Shown: positions 20,099 to 32,232 of the stretch, in pieces
How positions within the stretch are numbered: position 1 is the first letter of the stretch
How the letters are laid out: every line of letters begins with the position of its first letter
Made by a program: the position numbers and the translations under genes
DNA from: Symbiodinium natans
Taxonomy: Eukaryota; Sar; Dinophyceae; Suessiales; Symbiodiniaceae
DNA: 64,000 nt
Direction of reading: 5' to 3'
Assembly: GCA_905221605.1 (NCBI GenBank)
Contig: CAJNDS010002768.1
Location: 1,020,596-1,084,595 of the forward strand
The notes under the pieces: generated by a model
Told to the model about the DNA's origin: nothing
The model's input: the letters and a program-made list of their open reading frames with translations, nothing else
The model's database searches: none

Positions 20099-22370
20099 GT
20101 GTTTTGTTCAATTCGACAGTTTTGCCTGGCCATCTGCTGCGCAGGTTGGGTAGGATGTACAGGTTTACAAGTGTTTTGTGCGCTTTCTTCGGGAACGGTC
20201 CTGGACTACATCAGCCGCAAAGCCGAAGAACAGCAAATCCTCCCGCACAGAAACTTTATTTACAACTCTGCTTACAACTCTGCCACGCCAAGTCTCTCAA
20301 TCACAGCCCGTTAAAGACTTTCCAATCTCTCCGGACTCGGAGAAAGCCCTTCTGTCCGTGCGACAGCTTGCCCCGGTGGCACAACAGTCAGACAGCCAGA
20401 CGTGTGTGGGGTTTCGTGGATTGGTTTGAGGCTTTGGTCTTAGCTGTCTTAACCTTATGATGGGCATGGCCAGGGTGCCTCAATACAGGACACAGTGCAT
20501 GTCATCACGACTTCTTCGTTTCTTAGATGTAGATGGTGGGGTTCAGAGTTTCGAGCTCGACTTACCGCTTTCGGGAGTGTTCTAAGCACCAATCCTTAAG
20601 CTGTAGGCAAGAAGACCAACTGGCAGCCTGAAATGTCAAAACTGGCAGCCTGAAATGCCAATGTGTTTCCGCATGCAGGACATCGGCGGCATACCTGCAG
20701 GCCCAACCGTGCTAGGTGTGGGGCTAGCTTGGAGGTTGCCTTCGGGTTGCAAGTACCTTCCAGCTTCGCCGTGTCGGGGAATCGAACCAAGCTAAGTACT
20801 CGAACATGATTTCGCAAGGCCCGACCCTTGTCCCACGCAGCCACTTTAAGGCTGGGCAAGTGAAGCGCTCCTGAACATTCAGCTGAACATTGAACTGAAC
20901 CCCGATCACCCCAAGGCACCTCCAAGGCACCGTCCAGTCTCGGCAATCCTCGCAAAACCTGCAGCCAGTTTGCAAAGGGGCGCGGAAGGGAGTCCACCGT
21001 TACACTCATCACCGAGCCCAAGTAACCCTGCATCTTCAAGCTTGCACAAACTTTCATCCCACCAGACACCAAAGAAGCATGGCGAATATTTGGAAATATT
21101 TGCGCGAATGCTGCGGCTTCTCTTCAGGGCCCCTGCTGGGCAGCAACGACGTCGCCAGGGCCCTAGAAATTCCCCGAAGCAAGTCGAAGCTACATAAAAC
21201 CAGGATTGCTCAGCAATTGCAGCCCTACAATCTATGATGCTTCTCGGAGAGAAGTCGCAGCCTCGTGCCACAGAGCACTGCTACCATTCCATGCAGGAAG
21301 AGCCAGAACCCGTGGTGGTCATGCCAGTCAACGGCATCCACCAACACAAAACAGATTGTTTTGGGCATCAGTTCCCCATTGTCATTAACCTGGCATGTCT
21401 TCCTTTGAGCCCATGTCCTTCAAGCTTTCGAGCCCCTTTGAGCCTGAGTTCAGCTGAGTTCGGTTTGCATTTGGGCATGGACTCGGTACCTGTTAAGAAC
21501 ATCGTTTCAGAGTGCGCAAGGCGTCGCCTGAGCAGCGCACCTACCGTTGGGGAGCCTGGAGCATTTGTAAGATTGCTTGGACGTCCTGCCATCGGATCAG
21601 ACTTCAAGTAACGGCTTGTGCCATGCATGAGTAGGAAAGGCTCGGTCTGGCATGCATTGGGACTTCGCTAAGTTTTTGTTTCCAGCTTACAGAAGAAAGG
21701 CTTAGGGGCTCGAAGCCCCTGTGAAAGGCATGGTGTCACGTGCGGACGAGAATTTGCACCTTTGATGGCTCGACCCCGAAGGGTGGTCGATGTGATACCG
21801 GCTCTGATCCGCTCGAAGGCCAGAAGGGTCCCAAATATCGGGCCCTGGCTTATATTGGTCCCCCAGATCCTAGAACCCTCCTGTCAACCATCGCCTTTGC
21901 CACCCAACCAAAAACCAGAGCAAAGGTGCGCGCCTGAGGCGCGTGCTGCAGGGTCTCCGTCTCGAGGCAATTGTCACCCTCGCAGTTACGGATTCAAAAA
22001 CTTTTGAGGTCGGTAGGTTTTGGGTCGGCCTGTGATTTCGGGTGCTTCTTGGGCCTGTCATCCGCGTTTACTATAATATAGATTCAAGCTTTTTTATGGT
22101 TTCATGCCCCAGAGGCATGCCCCCAATAGAAGCAAGGAAGGTCTTGTGGTCTGCCAGACGAGCACCATGGACTCAAAAAGGACAAGTGCAAGCATGAAAT
22201 GGTGTGTCAACTGCGAAATGCCACAAACGTTTGGAGGCAATTGCCAAACATGAGTCCGAGAGTACACCTGCTTCACAGGCCTCCAGCGTGGATGTTCAGC
22301 TTTAGACGGTCAGTGCTCATTTGGAGGTGGTTTGCTTCAGCACGTTGAGAAACATTACAGCCATCGAATT
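20099..22370. other. No gene recognised downstream of the antenna gene
   Basis: The first few hundred bases are the 3' flank of the polyprotein gene; no AATAAA-type signal is obvious. The open frames at 20596-21072 (minus) and 21234-21611 (plus) show no motif. An AGGGGC-TCGAA-GCCCCT stem lies at about 21703-21720. Unassigned. Confidence 0.4.
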
Positions 22371-24314
22371 TGGTTATCTCTTGGCGCGCCTCGTAGACTT
22401 GGGGTGGCGTGCGAGACCCGTAGCGCGGAACGCAAGGCTACGTGAATAACTCTTAGCTGCACTTCGAGCTACTGCGGGGTGCAGGATGCTGCCATATACA
22501 GAAGACGCCATGCTGCGAACAGGAACCGTACTGCGTGGCCTAATCTGACCAATTCCCTCCATCTCCGGGTTGCGGCGTCAAAATGAAGGCTGAAAGCGAG
22601 AGCTCCGCACTTCACGAGCCCAGGAGCATGCGCACGGAACCGCGGAGTACGATTGTGAGCACTGGCATGGGCTGCAATTTCGAACCAAGTGCCACCTTGG
22701 CAATGCACGCCGCGCCTAGGAGCCGCAGAACTAGACGTGGGCGCCGAGATCTTTAACCTCATCCTCTCCCCGCGCTGGATTGGGGAAACAGGTTTCGCAC
22801 AGTGACTATTGCCAAGGGTCACTAAACGAACAACTTCCTTCCTCCAGTTCACTGATCCCTGGATTTCCCGAACAGTCACAAGTCCTGAAGCAAGACGTCG
22901 AAGCCTGGAATGGGGTGCGGACTTCAGGCAAATCGGCCCATTCTGACGGAGCTTTTTGAAGGAAAGTGGATGCCTGAGCATGTTTGGCAGGACGATGGCT
23001 TCGGTTGTCGGATTCAGGACGATTTAGGTGTCACTTTGACAAGGCAGCCTTTAGATTCTGCACTTGTCTGGGTCGGAGATGACGGTTTTGCGGAATGAAG
23101 CCTCAACCGAAAGCCATCAACAGCTCCTCCGGGTTTTCTCAGCACTCAAAGAATTCAAAAAGAATTCAAGGAGAGCCCTTCTGTTTCAGCTCCGCAGAGT
23201 TTTTCCTCGCGGCTGGAGCCATCTGGCAAGACCCCTCACTGCTTCGAGTTGCGAGGCTCAGCCCACAGGACTTCCTCTCTGCAGAGGAGGGAGGAGCGCC
23301 ACGCCTGTCTCTGTGACCCAGGGTTCCACACTTTCCGAAGGTTGTTTGAGGTTCTGTGAGCTTTTCTTTGCGCTCCTTTGAGCTTGTTTGAGGATGATTG
23401 AGGCTATTTGAGGTTCTTTGTGTGGAAAGGATGGCTAGGAATTGCCTGTTCACGAGGGCCTCGCTTTGGCTTCAACGTGAAATCCTTATGTAGCTTATGT
23501 ATTTCTGTCTTAAGTTTGTAAGGCATTTTGAAGACATGGTCCCTCTCACTACATAAGGCGGCCCAGTGCCTGCGGTGACCGTGCTCTGAGCCTGGAATCG
23601 GAGTCCATTGTCTGTTGAGTGACGAAGTGTCAACCCTCGAAGCCATATTTTTTTGCACAATCATTGGGAGCCCTCTCGGAGGGCCTGTTTTTCTTTGGAA
23701 AGTGTGGCTCACCCGGCCCTGTTTGAAAAGGTGTGGCCCCCGGTCCCCCGGAGTTCGATCCCCCAAGCCCACTGCCGAAGGGTTTGGTTGCCATTTGGTT
23801 CGTTTTGTTGGTTTTACATCTTGGTATCCTGAAGCCGATGCAAACCTTCACCTTGGACATTTGGACAGGAATATCTTGGAGCTTGCCAAAAACGCTCAAC
23901 ATGCGCCAGCACATGCCTCAACCCCTGCCCCAACCCATCTCAACCTATCTGAGCCCAGTTTCCAAGGCGCTCCTCCCTGCCCAGATGCGTGAGCGGCGCA
24001 AGCAGTTTCAGGCCACGCTGGGGATTTCCAAGATTCGATTTCAGAGGACATGGCCGTTCGAGGTATTTGTTACATACCCAAGATCAGGTATCAAGACGCA
24101 GGGGTCCCCGAAAGGTACCACAACGGCGCCGGTCCATAAAGGTACTCCACTGGGCTAGACAAAGTGCAGAGATCAAACTATGTACGCATGGGCCTTGTGC
24201 TGGAAACCGAGACTGGGCTTCTGTCTCCACGGCGCGCAGCGGGTGCAAATCAAGAAGACACGCTGCAAAGGAATCATAGGATAAAATCTGTAAGGGAAGA
24301 TGATGCCAAGGCCT
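22371..24314. other. No gene recognised
   Basis: Frames of up to 170 codons (22469-22981 minus, 23615-23992 plus) have no recognisable domain. A short degenerate TTTGAGG-type repeat (GCTCCTTTGAGCTTGTTTGAGGATGATTGAGG..) lies at about 23340-23420. Confidence 0.35.
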
Positions 24315-25001
24315 TTAACGAAGATCGGAGACCAAACCCGTCACAAAACCCAACAGGTGCTCACACACAATGCTCTCACGTCGAACGAGCTCAGCACAAC
24401 GCCTAAGTGACCAAATCATCCGAAGCCACAGGCGCGCGACCCTCTCCAGCAGGGTCGCGCTGTCGGCAGAAGCCAGCAAGATGACGAAACCAAAACAAAG
24501 GCACGTCTGCACCAAAGGATCATGGAATACTGGATCACAAAGAGTGACATAGCACTGGAGCAAAGCCTGAAGGGGAGGATGCCAAATTTGCGACGATCTC
24601 CGTGAACCCGAGCCACAAAAGCCATCACCAGACAAGCAGAGAACGCCGAACACCACAGAAACGGCTTGCCGAATTGGCGGCCAGTCTGCCACTGCAAGAT
24701 GCAGCCCAAGGCAAAGATAATGCTCTTGGCCAAGGAGCCAGTAGAGCATAGAGCAGCCTCTTTTCAGGGAGGTGGAAGGAGGGCTCATATTGGAGAAATC
24801 ATCATGAAAAAATGATGACCATAAGCAGCCAAAATCTTCCATTCCATCATGCACCAAACATGGCGCCACAGGCAAGTTACTCTTAGCACCCCTACCTATG
24901 GGCTCCACCCTTGACCACGCGGAGGTTTCACTTGAGCCAAGGGCTGTTACATACCCAAGGCTCACGTGGTTGGGGAAGGATCGCAATAACCGATGCTGCA
25001 C
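24315..25001 (-). CDS. Unassigned 228-codon open frame with hydrophobic segments
   Basis: Open on the minus strand from 25001 to 24315. The translation has two hydrophobic stretches (around HYLCLGLHLAVADW and AVSVVFGVLCLSG, then CLCFGFVILLASADSATLL) that could be membrane segments, and many Cys and Trp residues. I recognise no family. A frame this long is uncommon by chance in this composition but not impossible; the absence of intron signals and of any motif keeps confidence low. Confidence 0.15.
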   Translation of the reverse strand: MQHRLLRSFPNHVSLGYVTALGSSETSAWSRVEPIGRGAKSNLPVAPCLVHDGMEDFGCLWSSFFHDDFSNMSPPSTSLKRGCSMLYWLLGQEHYLCLGLHLAVADWPPIRQAVSVVFGVLCLSGDGFCGSGSRRSSQIWHPPLQALLQCYVTLCDPVFHDPLVQTCLCFGFVILLASADSATLLERVARLWLRMIWSLRRCAELVRRESIVCEHLLGFVTGLVSDLR

Positions 25002-28000
25002 TTAATCAAGCGGTTTCGGGCTCATCAAGTTAAAATTAAACCTTTCTACTGGTTTCCTTGAAGATCCTCTGCAGACCAGTTGCAGACCTGAAGCCAGAAA
25101 GGGGCTTGTAGGGCCTTGTGGGCTGCCGTCTGTCGAGTTTCGGATTCATAGCTCAAGTTTCCAGACTTCATGCTGCGTTTTGTTTTACTCTGTTGAGGGG
25201 CAGCTGAGCCCCAATCAGCCACTAACCGAAGGCAAGTCTCTCACATCGACAAGTCCCTAACGACCCAAAGCGCCCTTTTGTGGTAGCATCTCCAGCTCTC
25301 TAGGAAGAGGCTGCGGAACGCGCCGCTGCTGAGGCCGCGCTTGCTGAGGGGCGCTTGCCTTTGAGACCTTGATCTGAATGTAAAGTTGTCCAACGTCAGT
25401 ACCCTCACTTCGGGGCGGAATGTAGGACTGAGGCCATTGTGCGTTCGGTGCAACAATAGTGGAACGGCTAGTTTGGGGTTTCGATGGCTTAAAGGGTTAG
25501 GAGCGGGGTTGCTGCAACTGTGGCCCCAGGATGATCATAGTTTATTGGCATCACGGCTCTGCTTGTATCTGTTTACATTTTGGCAAAATATGATTGGCTT
25601 GGGCCAGCCAGCTCCTTTGTCTCACAACCAAGCACTCTTAGCACAGCGTGCATGCAAAACCCCAAACACTTCTGCCGTAAGCTCACTAGCTTGAAGCGGC
25701 CTCGCAATGGTTCCCAGCTCCCAAAGTAAAAATCACAGCCGAGGTTACCTCGACCCTCCTCAAGGCTCAACGCCCGAAGGAAATCGCTGCAAGCGCCCCG
25801 GCAAGTCTGCCAGAAACGTATCCCACACGTCAGCTGCTCCCTTGTCCGTCAGGCTCGCGCCGCCAGGGCGGCTAGCGCCCTGCCATTCTTCAGCGAGAAG
25901 ATCCAGTGCCAGGCAACCGGGGCATTATTTGCCGGCGTGTTAGCAGGGTGTAGTCTTAGGGTTCTGTGAGAGACTTTGGAATAGGCAGGAAATTCCTTTC
26001 TCACAAGAACCTCCAATCATTTCAACAACTGCGAGAGGATTTGTGTAGAGCTGGAAGAAGCGAGCATCATTGACAGGGCTGCGGCATCTGGGGAGTGCGA
26101 TACGACCGCATACCCCATGCCTTGGGCCCAGTCGCACAACCTGAAGACAGTTTCATGTTTCGTAGAATAGCGTTGGAGGGATTAGGGGGCATTGAAATCG
26201 GACACCTTCGGACCCTTCCAATGCTGGCTTACGGCCGTTATGTTAGGAGGAACGCTCCCGCAGAACAACCAAGTTTACATAAACTTAGGGTGTTGCTTCT
26301 GTCTTTGGGCCTCACTTGGGGTTCGCTGTGGGTATGCCGAATCCTGCCCAGTAAGCCTGCAAAGCACCCGTTTTCTCATTTCGCACGTTCGAACACAGTG
26401 CGATGACCGGCCTGGTCGTTCGCCACACTCAGCCTTAGGCCTTTACTGAGAGCCTAAACCTCAGTCAAGAGAAACACGAACTTCTTGGGAAGTTCAGTGA
26501 CGAAGCGTGCAAGACGGAAAGATACAGGCAATACACCGAAAAGAAAGCGCTAGCCCAGGCTGCAGCAAGTGCATGAGTCCACAAAATTTCAGTTCTTTCC
26601 CTTGTCCACGTGGTACACACAGTTTCCATGCCGTGGCAACACTTCAGAAAAGGTCGCACGAAGGTAGGCAAGGAACATGAACAACCATGCACACACACAC
26701 ACACTCTAAAGAAGAACGCCCTTCTCGAGGGTAAGCACATGTCAACATTTTTTGAGACGAATCTCTCAAGCAGGTCCCCAGCATAGCTCCGCGAAGCTCC
26801 CCGAGGTCGGAGGGCACCACAAGCTGGGCAAGACGGCCTCACTGGGCGGCACGGACTACGTCGGGGTACCAACGACAAAGACGGTTTTCTTGTTTTTTTC
26901 TCCTCGCATTGCATAGACAGGTTAGGACTCGCTGAGATCTTGACAGGGAATCCCTTAGGGGGGGGGGGGGTGTGTGTAGGGCAAGTTCACTTTAGGTCCA
27001 TGTCATGTTAAAGGAGGGCTAGATGATAACAAGACCTGAAGGGTTTCAAGCTGCTGAGTTCGGAGTTTAGTTTTAAACTGAGCACCAATGAGCTTCGGTG
27101 AAGCGTCGCTGGGTTTTTTTTTGAAAGGGGGAGGTGGATTTGTTGCGTGCAAGGGTTCTTAATTGGAGACCAGGAAGTGCGGTAATTTTTCGCGAATTCT
27201 TGCAGATGAAGCGAACCGAGATGCATCATCTTGAGAACTCCTTTTTCTGCTATGCCCAAGATGCTCAGTGGCCACCATTGGCCACAAAGGCCACATGCGC
27301 AAGGCTCCACACTCAGCTCACTACAGCTCTCGCAGCCCCTCAAAAGGGTGGAAAGCCGGGAGCCACTGTCATAGCCCCGAACCCGTATGAACGCCCCCAA
27401 ATTCGGAGTCCCACTGTGGTATCTCAGACGACCCAGGCGCGCCTGGCTGTGCAGTGCTCAAAGTGTGGCCTGAGCTGGCGGACTGACGAGCCGCCATGAG
27501 AGGGGCGCTGCGGGATTCCGGATTTTTTTTTCAAGGTCTCAGCCATCCCTTCGCATTGCTGGCAGGGCAGGATCGCTAGTCGCCCTTCCCTCTAAACTCT
27601 AAGCCCCATGCCTGGATTCCTGCCTACTAGAGATTCACGGTTTGATGTCGCTGCAGCCAGTCCGTGCTGCAGATGGAGAGCTGGCCGCATGAACGATGCC
27701 GGCTTGTCTTGTCCAACATCTTTCAATGGAGCTGAAGCACTGTGGAACAGAAAGCATTGTGGGAATAGCAGCCCAATCCCTGGACCGACAGCGAACACGA
27801 TTAAGACCTTCAATCCGAAACTCTGCAACCTGAATACCGACATCTGGGCCCTACAGATGCTACATGTTGCTACATCCAGGTCGTGTTTCAGTTGCCCAGG
27901 AAGCCCGGAAGCGGCATGAGAAGTCAAACCAACATAATGTACCGCGTTAGCTCATCCCGGCAGCTGAAGGTAAGGAGAGGAGGTCTACAAGCTAGACGCT

Positions 28001-30930
28001 TTTGTTTTACCAGGATTTTGCTCGAAATTGCCAGGCTTTTGCACGGATGAGCTACCGTGTCTTGAGTGGGCTCTAGCCATCCGCAATTGTAGAGCCCACA
28101 ATCAAAAAGCCCGAAGTGCCAGGTCTGGATGGAGCTCGCCCGGCTACATGTCGAGGGTTGGCCCTCGCACACCGGCCCGGGTCCGGATTCCCAGGGGCAA
28201 GAAGTTGCTAGTGCCTAGCGCCGAGGTCGGCAAGCTTGGCGGTTCTCTGGTTCAGGCAAGGCTTGCTTGGGGCGGATAAGTGCGCAGTTGGTCTTCACGC
28301 TCCAAGGATCCAAAGTTTGACAAAGTTTGACAGCTCTGCAGTCCTTCCGCGAAATCCCAAGGTCTTGCCGCACCACAAGGAACTTCTACCTTGCAACTCC
28401 TTTGCGGCATGGAACCGAGGCCCCGTCCCAGCTCCTCAAGCGACGTCGAAGGCCAAGCAGGGGTTAAGCATGGTTCACCAGTCAGCCGCGTTCATCTTTC
28501 GTTTGCATTGTTTTGTGGTCCTTCTTGGTCTTCTGGCAGGACCAGAAAAGAAACCATAGCTGCCGTACTGTCACTGCTTGGTTGGGTTGTGGGCTTGTCG
28601 GCCAACTCCAGTCAAGCCAGGCCGTGCTTTCCGTTTACCTTCCAAAGGCGTTCAACTCTAGAGATGAACTTCATAGACTCTGCCACCCCCAGCTAGACTT
28701 TAAGCACGAGCAGCCGAATCCGCGGTCCTACTAGGGGATTGCTCGTGTTGCGCGTGGGTCGTCGCAAAAAGCCTCTCCAGAACTGTCTTTCCATTTCAGG
28801 AGCGGCCGGCTGCGCCGCGCCCAAGCTCTGACAAGGCTGGTCTGTTGGGGCGGGCCGGGCTTTCTGGGAGCGCTCATGGCCCACAGCCCGATCAGAACGG
28901 GTTGAAGGCCTCTTGGATGTAGAGCTCCTTGCTCTTCGTCTCTTGCTATGGGAGGTTCGCACTGCTGCCCTTTCCTTGCCTGGGTGTGCAAGTGCACATG
29001 TACAGCAGGATGCCATGGTGCGACCAACAAACAAACTCAAAAGCTCCATGCGTTCTGAACAGACGCTTCGAAAGAAGGCCCATGGATGGCAATGGACGCC
29101 AGCGGGCCTCTGCCCCTTTGTCGTTTGTCTCTCGTCATTGGCGGCCCCTGCAGCGGCACACGAAAATTCCAGGCCCGGAGGCTTGCAAGGCCCCAAGGCT
29201 CCTTGAAGTGCCTCTTATGGGGAACACAAGAACACAAGTAATGGAGCAGAACTCTTGCCACTCTTGCCTCCCTTCGAGAAGCACCGCGACCTGTCTCCCA
29301 GATCTTCGGAGATGGCGGAGTTCTCAAAGAGCCGTCAGCTCAGTCATCCAGATGAGAGGCGAGTCAGAGACCTGAGGAAGGTTGTTTTTGCTGGTGGTTC
29401 AGTCAGGAGACGCATTATGCTTTGCGCATGCACAGACCAGAGTTCATGTGCGCAAGGAATACGAAGCCGATCTCGATCGGTTTCGTGCTGAGAGGTTACC
29501 AGTTGGGTAAAGTTGACGACAACCTATGCTCGTGGCTTCATGACACGAGGCTGGGCAAAGAAGAGTTTGAGCTCGAGGCTGGAACATTGCATAAGCACTG
29601 GCTAAGGGCTGTCTCGGAGCGGGGTTGCAGGAAGTTCCTGCTCAGGGTCTGAAGCCTTTGATCTCCTCGCATCTGATGTCTGGAGGATATGATGTGCATG
29701 CGCGCAGAAATGATGCGAACCTGCAGCACCCTACATTTAAAATCATTCAAACAGGTGTTGTTGTGTTGGGGTTTGCTTGACTTTTCAGGTTCTGTACCCA
29801 AGGGTTGCAATGGGGTATTTCGTTTCTTCTGGCTTAAACTTAGACTTAGAGTCTGGGCTTGGAGTTGGAGTTTTTTCTGGCGCCCCACAGTCCAGGAGTG
29901 GATTCCATGTCGCGAAGTTTGAGCTTACATGTTGAGTTTTCGCGATCTCCCCCGTTTTAGTGCAGCTCCCCTTGGGGCTCGAGTCCCCCCGATCCAAGAT
30001 TCCCGCGCTGGCTTTGGCGTGGCGATGTCTCGACTTCTCTGCAGTTCTACCCGATTCTACCTTATGAACGGTGGCAAAACCTCTTCTCTGTCCGCCGCTT
30101 AGTCTAGACAAACAAATGCCAGGCTTTTGCAGACACAAATGTTTGGCAAGTCCTGTCAAATCTTGGCAAAGTTCACTTGCTCGAGTCCCCGTCCAACTGC
30201 CAGCCCTTTCTAAGACGAACAATCACTATCCCCATCATAGCTTCGCAGAAGCCCTACCAACAACATACCCTGTTATCATCGTCTCCTCTGGACATGGGTT
30301 GGAGAGACCTTCGAGTCAGCGAAGCAATGCTCCCACTGGGTCCATTCGTTCTGGGAAGTCCTGGTGCCGAACCGTTCATCGAAGCCGGGACTGCGTTGCG
30401 ATTGAAGACCTTAGTTCGCCAGCACGATGTTGTATGTTGTGTGAGCAGGGCAGTGCAGTGAAAGCCTGGGTCCCCAGCGAAGGCGGCTGAGTTGAAGCGT
30501 AAGCGGAAGCGTGCTGACTCTCACCCACATCTCACCCACATCCTACCTCGAAAGCGCGTCCGCGCAAGTTGGCTTCTCGTGACTGGACCCCTGGGGTGTT
30601 GAGAGGAGGAGTTCGCGTGAGGCAGCCCATCCAGGAATTAGCCGCCTCAAAAAACTCACCGGACCTGGGCAGGAGCACGGGTTCAGACCCCCAGCCAGGC
30701 CAAAACCACGGTGTTTGCGGTGCTTGGGACACCTCTTCGCGTTTCCGGGCCCATAAATGCGCCCGGCACCTAGGCGAGAACATCGCCATTCAGAAACATG
30801 CAGGCGCGTAGACGAAAGCGTCGATGTGGTACGTAGCAGAACGAGCGGCGCAAAGAAAAAGTGCTCAATAGCAAAGAAGGAAATTTGGCCCCTGGTGGAG
30901 ATGACGGCACTAGGGGGGCGGGGTGGGGGT
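25002..30930. other. Largely non-coding interval; no gene recognised
   Basis: I see only weak exon-like pieces. One Glu/Ala-rich frame after a TAG|G site near 25304-25360 reads EEAAERAAAEAALAEGRLP. The frame 27134-27499 ends in CSKCGLSWRTDEPP. Short runs include (CA)n near 26690-26704 and G13 near 26958-26970. No RNA gene, no retroelement domain and no conserved protein was found on either strand. Confidence 0.35.

Positions 30931-31023
<93 letters not shown>
30931..31023. repeat. Run of 93 consecutive G
   Basis: An uninterrupted G homopolymer preceded by a GGGGGGCGGGGTGGGGGT stretch (from about 30912). The glycine or proline frames crossing it are artefacts. It could form G-quadruplexes, or its length could be an assembly or sequencing artefact. 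Confidence 0.95.
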
Positions 31024-31024
<1 letters not shown>

Positions 31025-31285
31025 TCCGGGCCTGCTTGCTCCAGACGCTTCTCGACAGGAAGCCGAGGCGAACAAATGTGCTAATGTGCAGAATCTACAG
31101 ATGCATGCATGCAGGGCAAACATCCTTCAGGGTGCTACCAGGAATTGGGTTCGTGCTTTTGTCAGGTGGAAGTTCACAGGAAAAGGGATACAGCATCATT
31201 CTTGAGCCATCCCAACATCCCGGTTTCCATGCTCCATCCCGCAAGTCGTTTGGGTTCTGGTCTGGTTAGGCTGTTGACAAACACC

Positions 31286-32232
31286 ATGTCGCAAACCTTC
31301 CAGGCTGAGTCGCAGCAGATGTCCCTAGAGACGCTCCGGGCACAGAATCGGCTCATCGAGGAGTGGCGCAGCGAAACATAGACGTCATATGTTTCGAAGG
31401 TTTTCTTTTTGGTGCCTTTTTTCCCTGGCTTTGGGCGGTCTTGAGCTTCTACGACTTCCTGCTTGTGGGTCTAAGAGAGTCTACGAGGGCTTAGGGCGCG
31501 TCCAACCCCTGCACAACACCCCGCAAGTCTTTTTGAAGAACCCAGCAGGCTTTTGAGACACAGGTACGTCATGCGCCTTGTGCGGCAGCGCGACGAACTC
31601 AAGCAGGTCACGAAGCTGGCGGAGGCCTTGAAGCCTGAAGATGCCCGAAGATGCCCGAAGATGCCCGAAAGATGCCCGAAGATGCCCGAAGACAAGAGAA
31701 TTTGTGGGATTTGCCGGGTTGCCAGGGTTTCGTGGTTTGTGATGGATGTGGATCGAGTGTTCGCGCAGCCGACCCTCATCAATCATGCCAGTTGAACAGC
31801 TGGCTATACATCACTGAGTCTCCGTCAAAGTTCCAGGAACCTAAATTTCCCTCAGGAGCGCGACTCCTACCACATCCTCGGCCTCAGCGGTCCAGCCTGC
31901 AGCGAGGAGGAGGCCCCCCCAATTAGGGACCCAAAAGGGCTCTCTAACGGAAGGGGCACAGGAAGTTGGGGGCGGCTGTTCTCAAAAGCATTGTGTCCTT
32001 GTTTGGGACCTTGAGGCTGTCTGCAGTTGTCTTTGGAGCACGGGCCATTGACTTTCCCCTGTGCCTGAGGTCAAGAAAGCCTATCGAAATCTGGCGCGCA
32101 AGGAGCACCCCGATAAGGCCCCACGCAGCGATGAAGCGATGAGCTAGGGGGCTCCAGAGGGACTCTGAGGTTGATAAGGTTGCAACGGTCCGCAAGTCCT
32201 TTCAAAACCTCATGTGCTCTCATTATCCCCAG
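31286..32232 (+). CDS. J-domain (DnaJ-like co-chaperone) gene, short exons, partial
   Basis: The J-domain is split: RDSYHILGLSGPACSEEE (exon 31856-31912, after CTCAG|G) joins VKKAYRNLARKEHPDKAPRSD (from 32070, after CTGAG|G) with the invariant HPD. A third piece, VATVRKSFQNLMCSHYPQ (32179-32232), lies between AAG|G and CAG|GTATGT and fits helix IV. The intron 31913-32069 is GC-AG. The gap 32133-32178 would be a 46-bp GA-AG intron, which is very short, so exon 2/3 joining is uncertain. Upstream exon-like pieces are MSQTFQAESQQMSLETLRAQ (31286-31381) and VMRLVRQRDELKQVTKLAEA (about 31567-31640), both helical; they may belong to the same gene. J-proteins stimulate Hsp70 ATPase. The C-terminus is not found. 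Confidence 0.55.
31636..31692. repeat. GATGCCCGAA decamer repeat
   Basis: About five copies of GATGCCCGAA, one with an extra A, immediately after the VTKLAEALKPE exon-like segment. In the + frame this gives a PEDARRCPKM-type repeat; whether it is translated is unclear. Confidence 0.8.

Noticed and set aside
20755-20785. Minus-strand GGTTCGATTCCCCG, resembling a tRNA T-loop
   Set aside because: The T-stem does not pair and no cloverleaf can be drawn.
23735-23775. GGAGTTCGATCCCCC, resembling a tRNA T-arm
   Set aside because: No pairing acceptor stem, D-arm or anticodon arm could be found upstream at the right distance.
24931-24950. CTTGAGCCAA followed by GGGCTGTTAC, resembling a reversed spliced-leader relic
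   Set aside because: The match stops after 10 bases and the central AAATGG is missing. No cDNA-like gene lies on the minus strand beyond it.
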